A DNA stretch of 44,461 bases, taken from NCBI RefSeq assembly GCF_002161765.1, contig NZ_NFIN01000025.1, positions 1-44,461 of the forward strand, read 5' to 3'. Every line of letters begins with the position of its first letter. The stretch's first letter is position 1. Shown in pieces: positions 16,204 through 25,022 of the stretch. Source of the DNA: Bacteroides sp. An322 (GTDB lineage Bacteria > Bacteroidota > Bacteroidia > Bacteroidales > Bacteroidaceae). A program made the position numbers and the translations under genes. The notes beneath the pieces are model-generated. The model was not told where the DNA came from. It did no database searches and saw only the letters and a program-made list of their open reading frames with translations.

Positions 16204-17342
16204 CATTTATTCTTGTACATGTTTTCGTAATAGTTCTGGTATTCTCCGCTTGTCACGTTTTTCACCCAGTCTTGGTTATCGAGATACCAGCGTACGGTTT
16301 TCACGATGCCGTCTTCAAACTTGGTTTCGGGAAGCCAGCCTAAGTCGCGTGAAATCTTCGACGGGTCGATAGCATAGCGTTGGTCGTGTCCGAGGCGGTC
16401 TTTGACAAATGTGATGAGCGACTCGTTTATCCAGTCGATGCGTATCTGTCCGCTCTCGTCCAGTTCTTTCTTTTTCAACATCTTCCGGTATTCGGGTTCT
16501 GTTTCCATTATCTGACGTATCGTGTCGATAATCAGCCGGACTATCTCGATGTTCTGCTTTTCGTTGTGTCCGCCTACGTTGTAGACTTCGCCATTCTTTC
16601 CATTACGTACTACCAAATCAATAGCTTTGCAATGGTCTTCCACGTAAAGCCAATCGCGCACGTTTGTGCCTTTTCCATACACCGGAAGGCGTTTGCCTTC
16701 GAGGATGTTCTTGATTACTAACGGAATCAGCTTTTCGGGGAATTGGTATGGGCCGTAGTTGTTCGAGCATCGGGTAATGGTTACCGGCATTTTATAGGTG
16801 TCGCGGTAGGCAAGTACAATGAAATCGGCACTTGCTTTTGATGAACTGTACGGGCTATGCGGGCAGAGCGGGGTTTCTTCGGTAAAATACCCTTCTTCGC
16901 CTAACGAACCGTATACTTCATCAGTTGATACCTGATGGAAGCGTACATCGCGTCTCCAAGTCGGGTATCCTTGTTCATCCTTGCCCGTTACCCATGCACG
17001 GCGGGCAGCGTCCAGCAGGTTTTGTGTCCCCAAGATATTGGTTTGTAAGAACAGTTGCGGGTCTTCGATGCTTCGGTCTACATGGCTTTCGGCGGCAAAA
17101 TTGATGATGCAGTCGAATTTGTATTCGGAAAATAGCTGGTCGGCAAGATTGCGGTCGCATATATTCCCCTTGGTGAAGAAGCAACGTTCGTCATCGATGT
17201 CTTTGGCAATGGTGGCAAGATTGCCCGCGTATGTCAAGGCATCCAGTACGACAATCCGTATGTCTTCGTGTTTAGCAAGTATGTATTTAATATAATTGGC
17301 ACCGATAAATCCGGCAGCTCCTGTAACTAAATAAGTTTTCAT
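16203..17342 (-). CDS. rfbB: dTDP-glucose 4,6-dehydratase
   Basis: This 379-residue short-chain dehydrogenase/reductase catalyses the second step of dTDP-L-rhamnose synthesis in the cytoplasm. The NAD-binding motif GAAGFIG is at 8-14, the catalytic T140-D141-E142 is in VSTDEVYGS, and Y165xxxK169 is in PYSSSKAS. Length is normal and the start MKTYLVTGAAG is unambiguous. No rmlA, C or D gene is nearby. It is the last of three minus-strand genes with short gaps, but an operon with the phosphoesterase is only inferred. Confidence 0.95.
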   Translation of the reverse strand: MKTYLVTGAAGFIGANYIKYILAKHEDIRIVVLDALTYAGNLATIAKDIDDERCFFTKGNICDRNLADQLFSEYKFDCIINFAAESHVDRSIEDPQLFLQTNILGTQNLLDAARRAWVTGKDEQGYPTWRRDVRFHQVSTDEVYGSLGEEGYFTEETPLCPHSPYSSSKASADFIVLAYRDTYKMPVTITRCSNNYGPYQFPEKLIPLVIKNILEGKRLPVYGKGTNVRDWLYVEDHCKAIDLVVRNGKNGEVYNVGGHNEKQNIEIVRLIIDTIRQIMETEPEYRKMLKKKELDESGQIRIDWINESLITFVKDRLGHDQRYAIDPSKISRDLGWLPETKFEDGIVKTVRWYLDNQDWVKNVTSGEYQNYYENMYKNK

Positions 17343-17399
17343 AATGTCACTTTATTTTCGCGGTGCAAATTTCGCAAACTTTTTTTAATCAACCAAGCA

Positions 17400-17891
17400 T
17401 TATCCGTTTAATTCTATTACTTCCAGGTCAGAAAAACTTCCTTCGTGGATGCAAAACCGCACCAATGTACGCGCTTGGTGGAAGCCGTATTTCCCTGCGG
17501 CTCCCGGATTGATGTGGAGTAGATTTAGCTTTGGGTCGAACTTAACTTTCAGAATATGAGAGTGTCCGCTGATGAAGAGTTTGGGAGGATGAGCATACAG
17601 AGTGGCTCGTACCGAAGCGTCATATCTGCCCGGATAGCCTCCGATGTGTTTCATCAGGACATCGGTTCCGTCTATCGTAAAACGGTTGATTTCCGGATAA
17701 ATCAGTCGGATATCGTGCCCATCGATGTTTCCATATACGGCACGTAGGGGACGGAACGCTTCCAGGCGTTCAATAATTTCCATAGAGCCGATGTCTCCCG
17801 CATGCCATATTTCGTCACACGGCTCGAAATATTTTAGGTAACGTTCGTCCCAATAGCCGTGTGTGTCCGATAGAAGTCCGATTTTAGTCAT
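17400..17891 (-). CDS. YfcE/MJ0936-type metallophosphoesterase
   Basis: This 163-residue calcineurin-like phosphoesterase shows the whole two-metal site: D9-x-H11 (LSDTHG), D33 (GDIG), N55 (GNIDGHD), H110 and H112 (SGHSH). The family hydrolyses phosphodiesters; the physiological substrate is unknown. It starts 21 nt after the cytidylate-kinase-like gene and is probably co-transcribed with it. Confidence 0.9.
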   Translation of the reverse strand: MTKIGLLSDTHGYWDERYLKYFEPCDEIWHAGDIGSMEIIERLEAFRPLRAVYGNIDGHDIRLIYPEINRFTIDGTDVLMKHIGGYPGRYDASVRATLYAHPPKLFISGHSHILKVKFDPKLNLLHINPGAAGKYGFHQARTLVRFCIHEGSFSDLEVIELNG

Positions 17892-17912
17892 ATTTGCATT
17901 CCTGCTTCTGGA

Positions 17913-18545
17913 TTAGGGAAGTTGCAGCTTTTGTTTTACAAAGGATTTAATAAATTCCACTGTTTGGTCAATGCCCAATACCGACGAATCAATGCATAAA
18001 TGATAGGTCGCGGCGGCTCCCCATGTATTGTAACTATAATAATTATAATAGGAGGAACGTTTCTTGTCGGCTTTTTCCATAATTTCTTCGGCTTTCTCTT
18101 CGCTGATGTTCAGGCGTTTGGTCAAGCGTTCGATGCGGGCTTGAGGAGATGCCGATACAAATACATTGGCGCATCGCGGATGGTCGCGCAATACATAGTC
18201 GGCACATCTTCCTACGAAGAGGCACGATTGTTTTTCGGCAAGATGCCGGATAACATCACTCTGTATTTTGAATAAGGAGTCATTGCTCAGATAAGAGTTG
18301 TAAGGATAGGCACCTTCGGTTATGAAGGGGAAGCGTGTCCCGAACAAGCCTCCTAATAGTCCTTGGGATGCTTTTTCATCGGCTTTTTCGAAAAATTCCT
18401 TGCAGAGTCCGCTTTCTTTCGAAGCGAGGTTAATCAGTTCTTTATCATAAAAAGCGATGCCGAGGTCTTTTGCCAGCTTTTCGCCGATTTCTTTCCCGCC
18501 GCTTCCTAATTGTCTGCCCAGGTTAATTACATAATAATCGTTCAT
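17913..18545 (-). CDS. Cytidylate kinase-like family protein
   Basis: This 210-residue P-loop-type protein begins MNDYYVINLGRQLGSGGKEI, the altered P-loop region of the AAA_26/cytidylate-kinase-like family. Further blocks are GIAFYDKELINLAS, SCLFVGRCADYVLRD and NVFVSASPQARIERL. The family resembles CMP kinase, but its nucleotide substrate is not established and the genuine cmk is usually separate. It has a -7 box at 18580-18587. Confidence 0.85.
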   Translation of the reverse strand: MNDYYVINLGRQLGSGGKEIGEKLAKDLGIAFYDKELINLASKESGLCKEFFEKADEKASQGLLGGLFGTRFPFITEGAYPYNSYLSNDSLFKIQSDVIRHLAEKQSCLFVGRCADYVLRDHPRCANVFVSASPQARIERLTKRLNISEEKAEEIMEKADKKRSSYYNYYSYNTWGAAATYHLCIDSSVLGIDQTVEFIKSFVKQKLQLP

Positions 18546-18579
18546 AGCGTTTGTTTTTGGTTAATTTCTTATGTAAGAG

Positions 18580-18587
18580 CAAATGTA
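18580..18587 (-). promoter_or_regulatory. -7 box for the cytidylate-kinase-like gene
   Basis: The minus strand reads TACATTTG, matching TAnnTTTG, 34 nt before the start codon. It may drive the phosphoesterase too. Confidence 0.55.
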
Positions 18588-18641
18588 AATAAAAAAATGG
18601 AAACTCGGAAGCGTTTGGTGTGATTTTGTGTGTCTAATTCG

Positions 18642-18799
18642 AACGCAGAGGCGCAAAAGCGCAGAGAAAATATCGTTAGAGGAGGCAAGAGTGCACGGAG
18701 TTCTTTAAATTAAAATACCGTACGGCATCATATCTTTAATTTCTCTGCGCTCTTTGCTTCCTCCAAATAAAAACTTTGCGATTTTGCGTCTCTGCGTTT
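18642..18799. repeat. Long inverted repeat, CGCAGAGGCGC family
   Basis: The left arm AACGCAGAGGCGCAAAAGCG pairs with the right arm GCGATTTTGCGTCTCTGCGTT. Inner complementary segments (GCAGAGAAA/TTTCTCTGC, GAGGAGGCAAGAG/CTTTGCTTCCTC) extend the stem to the central ACCGTACGGCAT. It lies between two minus-strand genes. Confidence 0.75.
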
Positions 18800-18808
18800 G
18801 AATCAGAA

Positions 18809-20164
18809 TCAACTTACCGCTTGCAGCTTGAATTTCTTAAACTGGTTATAAAGCATGAAAGCGGCGATTACGCTGGCTGCAAGGTCGGAGATAGGCATAC
18901 TGAACCAAATGCCGTCTACGCCCCAAAAGAGCGGCAGGATGAGCAAGAGCGGGATGAGTATCACCACTTGGCGGCTCAGCGAAAGGATGATGGCTTTCTT
19001 CGCCATGCCGATGCTTTGGAAGAAGTTCGACGTGACCATTTGGAAGCCGATGATAGGGAAGAACATCATCACGATACGCAGACCTCGTGCCGAAAGGTCT
19101 ATCAAAGTCTGGTCGGTGGTAAAGGCTTTTGCCACCAGTTCGGGTATCAGTTCGCCCACTAAGAATCCGGTGGTGGTCACGATTGTGGCGGCTATGACGG
19201 TGATTTTCATCACTTGGTTTACGCGCTGGTATTGGCGTGCGCCGTAGTTATATCCCGCAATGGGTTGCATGCCTTGGTTCAGCCCCATTACAATCATCAC
19301 GAAGAGGAAGCTGATGCGGTTCACAATGCCGAACGCTCCGATGGCAAGGTCTCCGTCGTATAGTTTCAATCCTTTATTAATAAGGATGACAATCATGCAG
19401 GCGGCTATGTTCATGAAGAACGGTGCCAGCCCGATGCCGATGATGTTCTGCACCAAGTGGCTCCGCAAGCGGTAGATGCCTTTCTTCAGGCGGAGCAATT
19501 CGTTCTTGCGGCAGAAGAGCTTGATTTGCCACGTCAGGGCGATGATTTGTGCCAATACGGTTGCCATTGCCACTCCCTGAATGCCCCAATGGAACACGAA
19601 GATGAATATCGGGGCAAGGATGGTGTTGATTATGACGGTCATAATCGTGGCGAACATCGACTTTTGCGGATAGCCGGCGGCACGGAGCACCGAGTTTAAG
19701 CCTAAGTACATGTGGGTCACTACGTTGCCTAACAAGATGACTATCATGTAATCGCGTGCGTAGGGGAGGGTCGCTTCACTCGCTCCGAAGAAATACAGAA
19801 TCGGGTCGAGGAATAAAAGGGTAAGAATCGTGAATCCGATACCGATAAGGACATTCAAGGACACGACGTTCCCCAAGATAAGCTGGGCGGTAGCATAATC
19901 TTTTTGACCTAACTTCACCGATACCAATGTCGAGGCACCCACACCCACTAACGAGCCGAATGCGGCGGCAAGGTTCATCAAGGGGAAGGTGATGGCAAGT
20001 CCTGAGATAGCCATTGCGCCTACACCGTGCCCGATGAAGATGCTGTCAATCATGTTGTAAAGTGAAGAAGCCGTCATAGCAATGATGGCAGGGACGGCAT
20101 ATTGCGTCAATAGTTTGCCGATAGGCTGCTCGCCCAGTTCGGTTGCTGTTCCTTTTTGTGACAT
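18809..20164 (-). CDS. MATE family efflux transporter
   Basis: This 451-residue protein has about twelve membrane helices in two halves, typical of MATE exporters driven by Na+ or H+. Family blocks include YNMIDSIFIGHGVGAMAISGL and GLNQGMQPIAGYNYGARQYQR. I chose ATG 20164 (MSQKGTATELGEQPIGKL). The longer frame to 20209 runs through the promoter at 20197-20204. The substrate cannot be told from sequence. Confidence 0.92.
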   Translation of the reverse strand: MSQKGTATELGEQPIGKLLTQYAVPAIIAMTASSLYNMIDSIFIGHGVGAMAISGLAITFPLMNLAAAFGSLVGVGASTLVSVKLGQKDYATAQLILGNVVSLNVLIGIGFTILTLLFLDPILYFFGASEATLPYARDYMIVILLGNVVTHMYLGLNSVLRAAGYPQKSMFATIMTVIINTILAPIFIFVFHWGIQGVAMATVLAQIIALTWQIKLFCRKNELLRLKKGIYRLRSHLVQNIIGIGLAPFFMNIAACMIVILINKGLKLYDGDLAIGAFGIVNRISFLFVMIVMGLNQGMQPIAGYNYGARQYQRVNQVMKITVIAATIVTTTGFLVGELIPELVAKAFTTDQTLIDLSARGLRIVMMFFPIIGFQMVTSNFFQSIGMAKKAIILSLSRQVVILIPLLLILPLFWGVDGIWFSMPISDLAASVIAAFMLYNQFKKFKLQAVS

Positions 20165-20196
20165 AAAACTCTTTTTACCTTTTTGATTTTCGGGTG

Positions 20197-20204
20197 CAAA
20201 GGTA
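20197..20204 (-). promoter_or_regulatory. -7 box of the MATE gene
   Basis: The minus strand reads TACCTTTG. It lies 13 bp from the oppositely facing -7 box at 20218-20225, so the two promoters overlap back to back. Confidence 0.6.
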
Positions 20205-20217
20205 AGCAAAATAATTG

Positions 20218-20225
20218 TATCTTTG
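20218..20225 (+). promoter_or_regulatory. -7 box upstream of xseA
   Basis: TATCTTTG matches TAnnTTTG. The next gene start is at 20391, giving a leader of about 160 nt that contains an inverted repeat. Confidence 0.55.
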
Positions 20226-20276
20226 CACGGAGTTGCTTTAATTTATGGTGTACATTGTGACCGATTACTTTGGAGA

Positions 20277-20355
20277 AACGCGGATTTTCGCAGATTAGCG
20301 CAGATAGAATTAATAATTAAATTATAATCCGCGGAAATCCGCGTTAATCTGCGTT
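20277..20355. repeat. Inverted repeat, CGCAGATT family, in the xseA leader
   Basis: AACGCGGATTTTCGCAGATT plus AGCGCAGAT pairs with ATCCGCGGAAATCCGCG plus TTAATCTGCGTT. It lies downstream of the likely xseA promoter, in a divergent intergenic region. Confidence 0.75.
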
Positions 20356-20390
20356 CTAAAAACAGATAATAACATTATTAATATTAATTC

Positions 20391-21692
20391 ATGGAACAGA
20401 ATCCTTTATCATTATACGAACTGAATGCCTTAGTACGCCAAAGCGTGCGCTTGTCCATGCCTGACGCCTATTGGGTGCAAGCGGAATTGAGCGATGTGCG
20501 CACCAATTATTCGGGACATTGCTATGTGGAGTTTGTGCAGAAAGACCCGAGAAGTAACGCTTTGCTTGCCAAGGCGCGGGGCATCATCTGGAGCAATGTG
20601 TTCTGCAACCTGAAGCCTTATTTCGAGCGTGAGACCGGACAGGCGTTTGTGGCTGGGCTGAAAGTGCTGGTAAAGGTAACGGTCGATTTCCACGAACTAT
20701 ACGGCTATTCGCTTACGGTATCCGATATTGACCCTACTTATACGTTGGGCGACATGGCGAGGCGGAGGAAGGAAATTCTCCGGCGTTTGGAAGAAGAAGG
20801 CGTGCTTACATTAAATAAGGAGTTGGAACTGCCCGAACTTGCCCAGCGCATTGCCGTAATCTCTTCGCCCACGGCGGCTGGCTATGGAGACTTTTGCGAC
20901 CAGTTGGAGCGTAATGCTTTTGGCTTTGCGTTCTATACCAAATTGTTTCCGGCAATCATGCAAGGCGAGCAGGTAGAGGCTTCCATTATCCGTGCCTTAG
21001 ACCGGATAAATGCCGAACACGGACGTTGGGACGTGGTGGTGATTATCCGGGGAGGAGGAGCTGCTTCCGACTTGTCGGGCTTCGATACGTATGAACTGGC
21101 TACCAATTGTGCCCAGTTCCCTTTGCCTATCCTTACAGGAATCGGTCACGAGCGGGATGATACGGTCATAGACGCGGTGGCTCATACGCGTGTAAAGACG
21201 CCTACCGCCGCCGCCGAGTTCTTAATCAATCATTTGCGCAAGACCGCCGAACGGTTGGAAGGGTACGCTTCGTTCTTCGCTCAAGAAGTGCCCGACTGGC
21301 TTAACAGGCAAAAGGAGCGGTTGGAACGGTGGGTGGCACGCATTCCGGCACGGGTGCAAATGCGCATCCAAAACGAAGGCTTCCGTCAAGAACGGCTGAT
21401 GAAGCGCATCCACTTAGCATGGCAGACCCGCCTGATGCGCGAGACTTACTGCCTGCAACTTGAAAGCCGGATAAGCATTGCCCTGCAGTCCCGTCTGACG
21501 CGGGAAAGCCAGCATTTGCGCCTGTTGGAGCAACAAGTCAAGTCGGCATCTCCCGACCTTTTGTTGGCGCGCGGATACAGCATCACACTGAAAGACGGGA
21601 AAGCCGTGACCGATGCCTCTGCCCTCCGTCCGGGCGATGAAGTGGTGACCCGTGTGGCGAAAGGGACATTTAAAAGCAAAGTGAGTAAATGA
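20391..21692 (+). CDS. xseA: Exodeoxyribonuclease VII large subunit
   Basis: This 433-residue protein is the catalytic subunit of the single-strand DNA exonuclease that removes damaged or msDNA-like strands. The N-terminal OB fold (YWVQAELSDVRTNYSGHCYV, about 22-100) is followed by the catalytic domain with ISSPTAAGYGDFCDQL, VVIIRGGGAASDLSGFD and GIGHERDDTVIDAVAHTRVK. A coiled-coil region (about 280-390) binds XseB. The C-terminal blocks LLARGYSITLKDGKAV and LRPGDEVVTRVAKGTF are typical. It is followed by xseB after an inverted repeat. Confidence 0.95.
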   Translation: MEQNPLSLYELNALVRQSVRLSMPDAYWVQAELSDVRTNYSGHCYVEFVQKDPRSNALLAKARGIIWSNVFCNLKPYFERETGQAFVAGLKVLVKVTVDFHELYGYSLTVSDIDPTYTLGDMARRRKEILRRLEEEGVLTLNKELELPELAQRIAVISSPTAAGYGDFCDQLERNAFGFAFYTKLFPAIMQGEQVEASIIRALDRINAEHGRWDVVVIIRGGGAASDLSGFDTYELATNCAQFPLPILTGIGHERDDTVIDAVAHTRVKTPTAAAEFLINHLRKTAERLEGYASFFAQEVPDWLNRQKERLERWVARIPARVQMRIQNEGFRQERLMKRIHLAWQTRLMRETYCLQLESRISIALQSRLTRESQHLRLLEQQVKSASPDLLLARGYSITLKDGKAVTDASALRPGDEVVTRVAKGTFKSKVSK

Positions 21693-21697
21693 AAATC

Positions 21698-21821
21698 AAA
21701 CGCAGAGACGCAAAGGCGCAAAGAAAATATTTTAGAGAAGGCAAAAGGACACGGAGCCACTCTCTTGCGCTCTTTGTTCTCTCAATAAATAAAAACTCTG
21801 CGCTTCTGCGTCTCTGCGTTT
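21698..21821. repeat. Long inverted repeat, CGCAGAGACGC family
   Basis: AAACGCAGAGACGCAAAGGC pairs with GCGCTTCTGCGTCTCTGCGTTT, with inner CAAAGAAAATATT/AGAGAAGGCAAAAG complementarity. It separates xseA from xseB within a likely operon. Confidence 0.75.
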
Positions 21822-21834
21822 AAAAATAAAAAAT

Positions 21835-22053
21835 ATGGCAACAAAGAAAGAAACCTACACCGAAGCGATGAAGCGCCTGGAGGCGATTGTGTCGCAAATT
21901 GAGAGCAACGAACTGGACATCGACGAGCTGGCGAACCGCCTGAAGGAAGCGCAACGCCTGATAAAGTATTGCCGCGAAAAGCTCTACAAGGCCGACGTGG
22001 AGATTAAAAAAATGCTCGAAGAAGGGCAGGATGACGAAAAAAATGCCGAATGA
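21835..22053 (+). CDS. xseB: Exodeoxyribonuclease VII small subunit
   Basis: This 72-residue, mostly helical protein forms the hairpin that coats the XseA coiled coil. The blocks ETYTEAMKRLEAIVSQIESN and LDIDELANRLKEAQRLIKYC are diagnostic of XseB. Length is normal. It follows xseA with one repeat element between. Confidence 0.93.
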   Translation: MATKKETYTEAMKRLEAIVSQIESNELDIDELANRLKEAQRLIKYCREKLYKADVEIKKMLEEGQDDEKNAE

Positions 22054-22095
22054 ATTGGATATTGTAAATATAAACCGTACTTTTGCTTTCGTTCT

Positions 22096-22226
22096 ACCAC
22101 AGATTACACGGATTAAAATAATTAATAATGAACAATTAATAGTTAATAAAGACAGGCGAAAAACACATACCGTTGTTCATTATTCACTTTTAATTATTAA
22201 TTATTTTAATCTGTGTAATCTGTGGT
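22096..22226. repeat. Inverted repeat, ACCACAGATTACAC family with inner TTAATAGTTAATA arms
   Basis: The outer arms ACCACAGATTACACGGATTA and AATCTGTGTAATCTGTGGT enclose inner arms of the AATTAATAGTTAATA type. Two repeat families are therefore nested in one hairpin. It lies between xseB and ilvE. Confidence 0.75.
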
Positions 22227-22270
22227 GAACCTGAAAACGGAAACATTAACATTAAAATATAGATTATCGT

Positions 22271-23290
22271 ATGAAAGAAATCGATTGGGCTAATCTGCCG
22301 TTCGGGTATATGAAGACAGATTACAACGTGCGTTGCTATTACCGCGACGGCAAATGGGGAGAATTGGAACTGTGTTCGGAAGAAACGCTGAATATCCACA
22401 TGGCGGCTACTTGCTTGCACTACGGGCAAGAGGCGTTTGAAGGATTGAAGGCATTCCGCGGCAAGGACGGCAAAATCCGTGTGTTCCGTCCGCAAGCCAA
22501 TGCCGAGCGTCTGCAAAGCACCTGCAGGGGCATTCTGATGCCCGAACTTCCCACCGAGTTGTTTTGCGAAGCCGTGCGTAAGGTGGTAAAAGCCAACGAA
22601 CGTTTCATTCCGCCTTACGAAAGCGGTGCCGCTCTTTATATCCGTCCGTTGCTCATCGGTACGGGAGCGCAGGTAGGCGTTCATCCGGCAAGCGAATATT
22701 TGTTCGTTATCTTTGTCACTCCGGTAGGACCGTACTTTAAGGGAGGCTTCGCCACCAACTCGTATGTGATTATCCGTGAGTTCGACCGTGCCGCTCCGCT
22801 CGGTACAGGTACATATAAAGTAGGCGGAAACTATGCAGCCAGCCTTCGTGCCAACAAAATGGCGCACGATGCAGGCTATGCGTGCGAGTTCTACCTCGAT
22901 GCCAAGGAAAAGAAATACATCGACGAATGCGGTGCAGCCAATTTCTTCGGCATCAAGGACAATACTTACGTCACTCCGCTCTCTACTTCTATTCTTCCGT
23001 CTATCACCAACAAGAGCCTGATGCAATTAGCGGAAGATATGGGCTTGAAAGTAGAACGCCGTCCCATCCCCGAAGAAGAACTGGAGACCTTCGAAGAAGC
23101 CGGAGCATGCGGCACAGCGGCGGTCATCAGCCCGATAGAGCGCATCGACGACTTAGAGAACCACAAATCTTACGTCATCTCGAAAGACGGCAAGCCGGGT
23201 TCCATTAGCGAAAAGCTCTATCACAAGCTACGCGCCATTCAGTATGGCGACGAACCCGACCCGTACGGATGGGTGATGACGGTGGATTGA
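22271..23290 (+). CDS. ilvE: Branched-chain amino acid aminotransferase
   Basis: This 339-residue class IV PLP aminotransferase performs the last step of Leu, Ile and Val synthesis. The PLP lysine is Lys183 in GTGTYKVGGNYAASL. Other family blocks are YGQEAFEGLKAFRG, ALYIRPLLIGTG and YIDECGAANFFGI. The C-terminal ACGTAAVISPIERI is also typical. It stands apart from other ilv genes. The upstream repeat leaves about 44 nt of ordinary leader, and I see no T-box or leader peptide. Confidence 0.94.
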   Translation: MKEIDWANLPFGYMKTDYNVRCYYRDGKWGELELCSEETLNIHMAATCLHYGQEAFEGLKAFRGKDGKIRVFRPQANAERLQSTCRGILMPELPTELFCEAVRKVVKANERFIPPYESGAALYIRPLLIGTGAQVGVHPASEYLFVIFVTPVGPYFKGGFATNSYVIIREFDRAAPLGTGTYKVGGNYAASLRANKMAHDAGYACEFYLDAKEKKYIDECGAANFFGIKDNTYVTPLSTSILPSITNKSLMQLAEDMGLKVERRPIPEEELETFEEAGACGTAAVISPIERIDDLENHKSYVISKDGKPGSISEKLYHKLRAIQYGDEPDPYGWVMTVD

Positions 23291-23544
23291 AAAAAGAACA
23301 GGCAGACACTCAGCCAGAGATTGTGGCGTGACATTGTTCGTCCTTTATATAGAAAAAGAAGCGGAGGCACTGAGTCTTTTTATAGAGATAAAGTGTCTCC
23401 GTTTCTTGTTACGTCTGAGTTGCAATTTCTATTCTTTCTTCGTTCCGGTAGTGAAGAAAAGTGGGTCAATATACTAAAGAAACGGTTTTATTTTGATAAG
23501 TGTTTATCGGGTAAAATTGCTTCTGTCAAAATGTCAGAAAAGTG

Positions 23545-23590
23545 CTGACAGAAATGCATACTGCTTCATCGGCTGATGAACCTTATTTCG
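23545..23590 (+). repeat. Copy 2 of the CTGACA / GCTTCATC repeat family
   Basis: It reads CTGACAGAAATGCATACTGC followed by TTCATCGGCTGATGAACC. It aligns with 41190 (plus strand) and with 5341-5430 (minus strand). Confidence 0.6.
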
Positions 23591-23678
23591 TTATTCGATT
23601 TATAAATGGTTCTAGGATTATTTTCGTTAAAACTATTTAATACTTTGGCTTCTCTTTTACTTTCTTTGAACATTCTAC

Positions 23679-23686
23679 TATATTTG
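23679..23686 (+). promoter_or_regulatory. -7 box of the CNNM/CorC gene
   Basis: TATATTTG matches TAnnTTTG and ends 27 nt before the ATG at 23714, supporting that start over the upstream in-frame one at 23606. Confidence 0.55.
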
Positions 23687-23713
23687 CCGACCGAAAACAC
23701 TTTTATATTTTTT

Positions 23714-25012
23714 ATGGACGAGATCTTTATAATTATCGGGTTGATAGTACTTAACGGTATTTTCTCCATGTCCGAGGTGGCATTAATATCAGCCCGAAAA
23801 ACTCGGCTTTCTACCGATGCGAAGAAAGGAAGCAAGGCGGCAAGCGTGGCTCTGAAATTAGCGAACGACCCTGACCGTTTCCTTTCGACTGTTCAAATCG
23901 GAATTACGTTAATCGGAATCCTGACCGGTATCTATTCGGGAAATAAAATCGCCAGCGACTTTACGGGGGTATTGACCTCGTGGGGGGTGCCTGCTTCGTA
24001 TGCCGACACGTTGGCGCAAGGTATCATCGTGGTCATCGTGACTTATCTCACTATCATTTTCGGTGAACTGGTGCCCAAGCGCATCGGATTGAGCATAGCC
24101 GAACAAGCGGCGAAGACCGTTTCGCGCCCCATGCGTTTCCTCTCGGTGCTGGCATTGCCTTTCGTATGGTTGCTCTCGAAGAGCACAGAGGTGATATTCA
24201 ACCTCTTGGGCATCAAGGAGTCGGATAATAAGGTGACCGAAGAGGAAATCAAGTCGATTATCCAGGAAGGTACGGAAGACGGCGAGGTGCAACCCGTAGA
24301 GCAAGACATCATGGAGCGTGTGTTCCTGTTGGGCGACCTGAAAGTCAGCTCAATCATGACGCATAAGAACGACATCGTATGGCTTGACACGGACATGACG
24401 GCGGATGATGTGAAGAAGGTGTTGAGCGAGAAGCTCTATGAGTTTTATCCGATAGCCGATGGCGACTTGGACCACGTGAAGGGTATCGTAAACCTGAAAG
24501 ACTTGGTGCTTCACTTGTACGAGCCTGATTTCAAGCTTACTTCGTTGATTCACGAAGCGGTGTTCTTCCACGAGAGCATGAACGTGTATAAGGCATTAGA
24601 GCAGATGAAAGCGCGCAAAATCAGCCGTGCATTAGTGTGCGACGAGTTCGGTATCTGCATGGGTGTCATCACGTTGAGAGACATCTTAGAAGGCTTGGTG
24701 GGCAATATGGACGGTCCGGGTGAGGAGCCCGACATCATCAAGCGGATGAACAAGGAAGGCTGGTTGGTAGACGGTCAGTGCTCTTTATACGATTTCTTGT
24801 GTTATTTCGACCGGAGCGACCTTTTCGAGAACTCCGAATACCACACGCTTGGCGGATTGATTTTGCAGCAATTGCAACACATCCCCGTGAGTGGAGAAAC
24901 GTTGGAATGGAACGGTTTCAACTTGGAAATCGTAGATATGGACGGTGCCCGCATCGACAAGGTACTGGTGACTATTCCTGCTACGGAAAGGCAAACAGAA
25001 GATAACGAATAA
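23714..25012 (+). CDS. CNNM/CorC-HlyC family transporter (DUF21-CBS-CorC_HlyC)
   Basis: This 432-residue inner-membrane protein begins MDEIFIIIGLIVLNGIFSMS. Domains in order are DUF21 (about 1-195, three to four helices, with FSMSEVALISARKTRL), a CBS pair (about 215-335, VSSIMTHKNDIVWLD and ALVCDEFGICMGVIT) and a C-terminal CorC_HlyC domain (about 350-430). The family is linked to Mg2+/divalent cation efflux. The hemolysin label in databases is historical. Confidence 0.9.
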   Translation: MDEIFIIIGLIVLNGIFSMSEVALISARKTRLSTDAKKGSKAASVALKLANDPDRFLSTVQIGITLIGILTGIYSGNKIASDFTGVLTSWGVPASYADTLAQGIIVVIVTYLTIIFGELVPKRIGLSIAEQAAKTVSRPMRFLSVLALPFVWLLSKSTEVIFNLLGIKESDNKVTEEEIKSIIQEGTEDGEVQPVEQDIMERVFLLGDLKVSSIMTHKNDIVWLDTDMTADDVKKVLSEKLYEFYPIADGDLDHVKGIVNLKDLVLHLYEPDFKLTSLIHEAVFFHESMNVYKALEQMKARKISRALVCDEFGICMGVITLRDILEGLVGNMDGPGEEPDIIKRMNKEGWLVDGQCSLYDFLCYFDRSDLFENSEYHTLGGLILQQLQHIPVSGETLEWNGFNLEIVDMDGARIDKVLVTIPATERQTEDNE

Positions 25013-25022
25013 TGAAATTGCG

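Larger units (their letters stand above)
23291..23713. other. 423-bp intergenic region
   Basis: It holds a diverged hairpin (AAGCGGAGGCACT 23359-23371 with AGTGTCTCCGTTT 23392-23404; probably a decayed ACAGAGACAC-family element and possible ilvE terminator), copy 2 of the CTGACA/GCTTCATC repeat and a -7 box at 23679-23686. A 75-codon frame (23321-23548) without an ATG start or coding features is not called. Confidence 0.55.

Noticed and set aside
23321..23548. 75-codon frame after ilvE
   Set aside because: It has no ATG at the start, no RBS, covers a decayed hairpin repeat and has no recognisable protein features.
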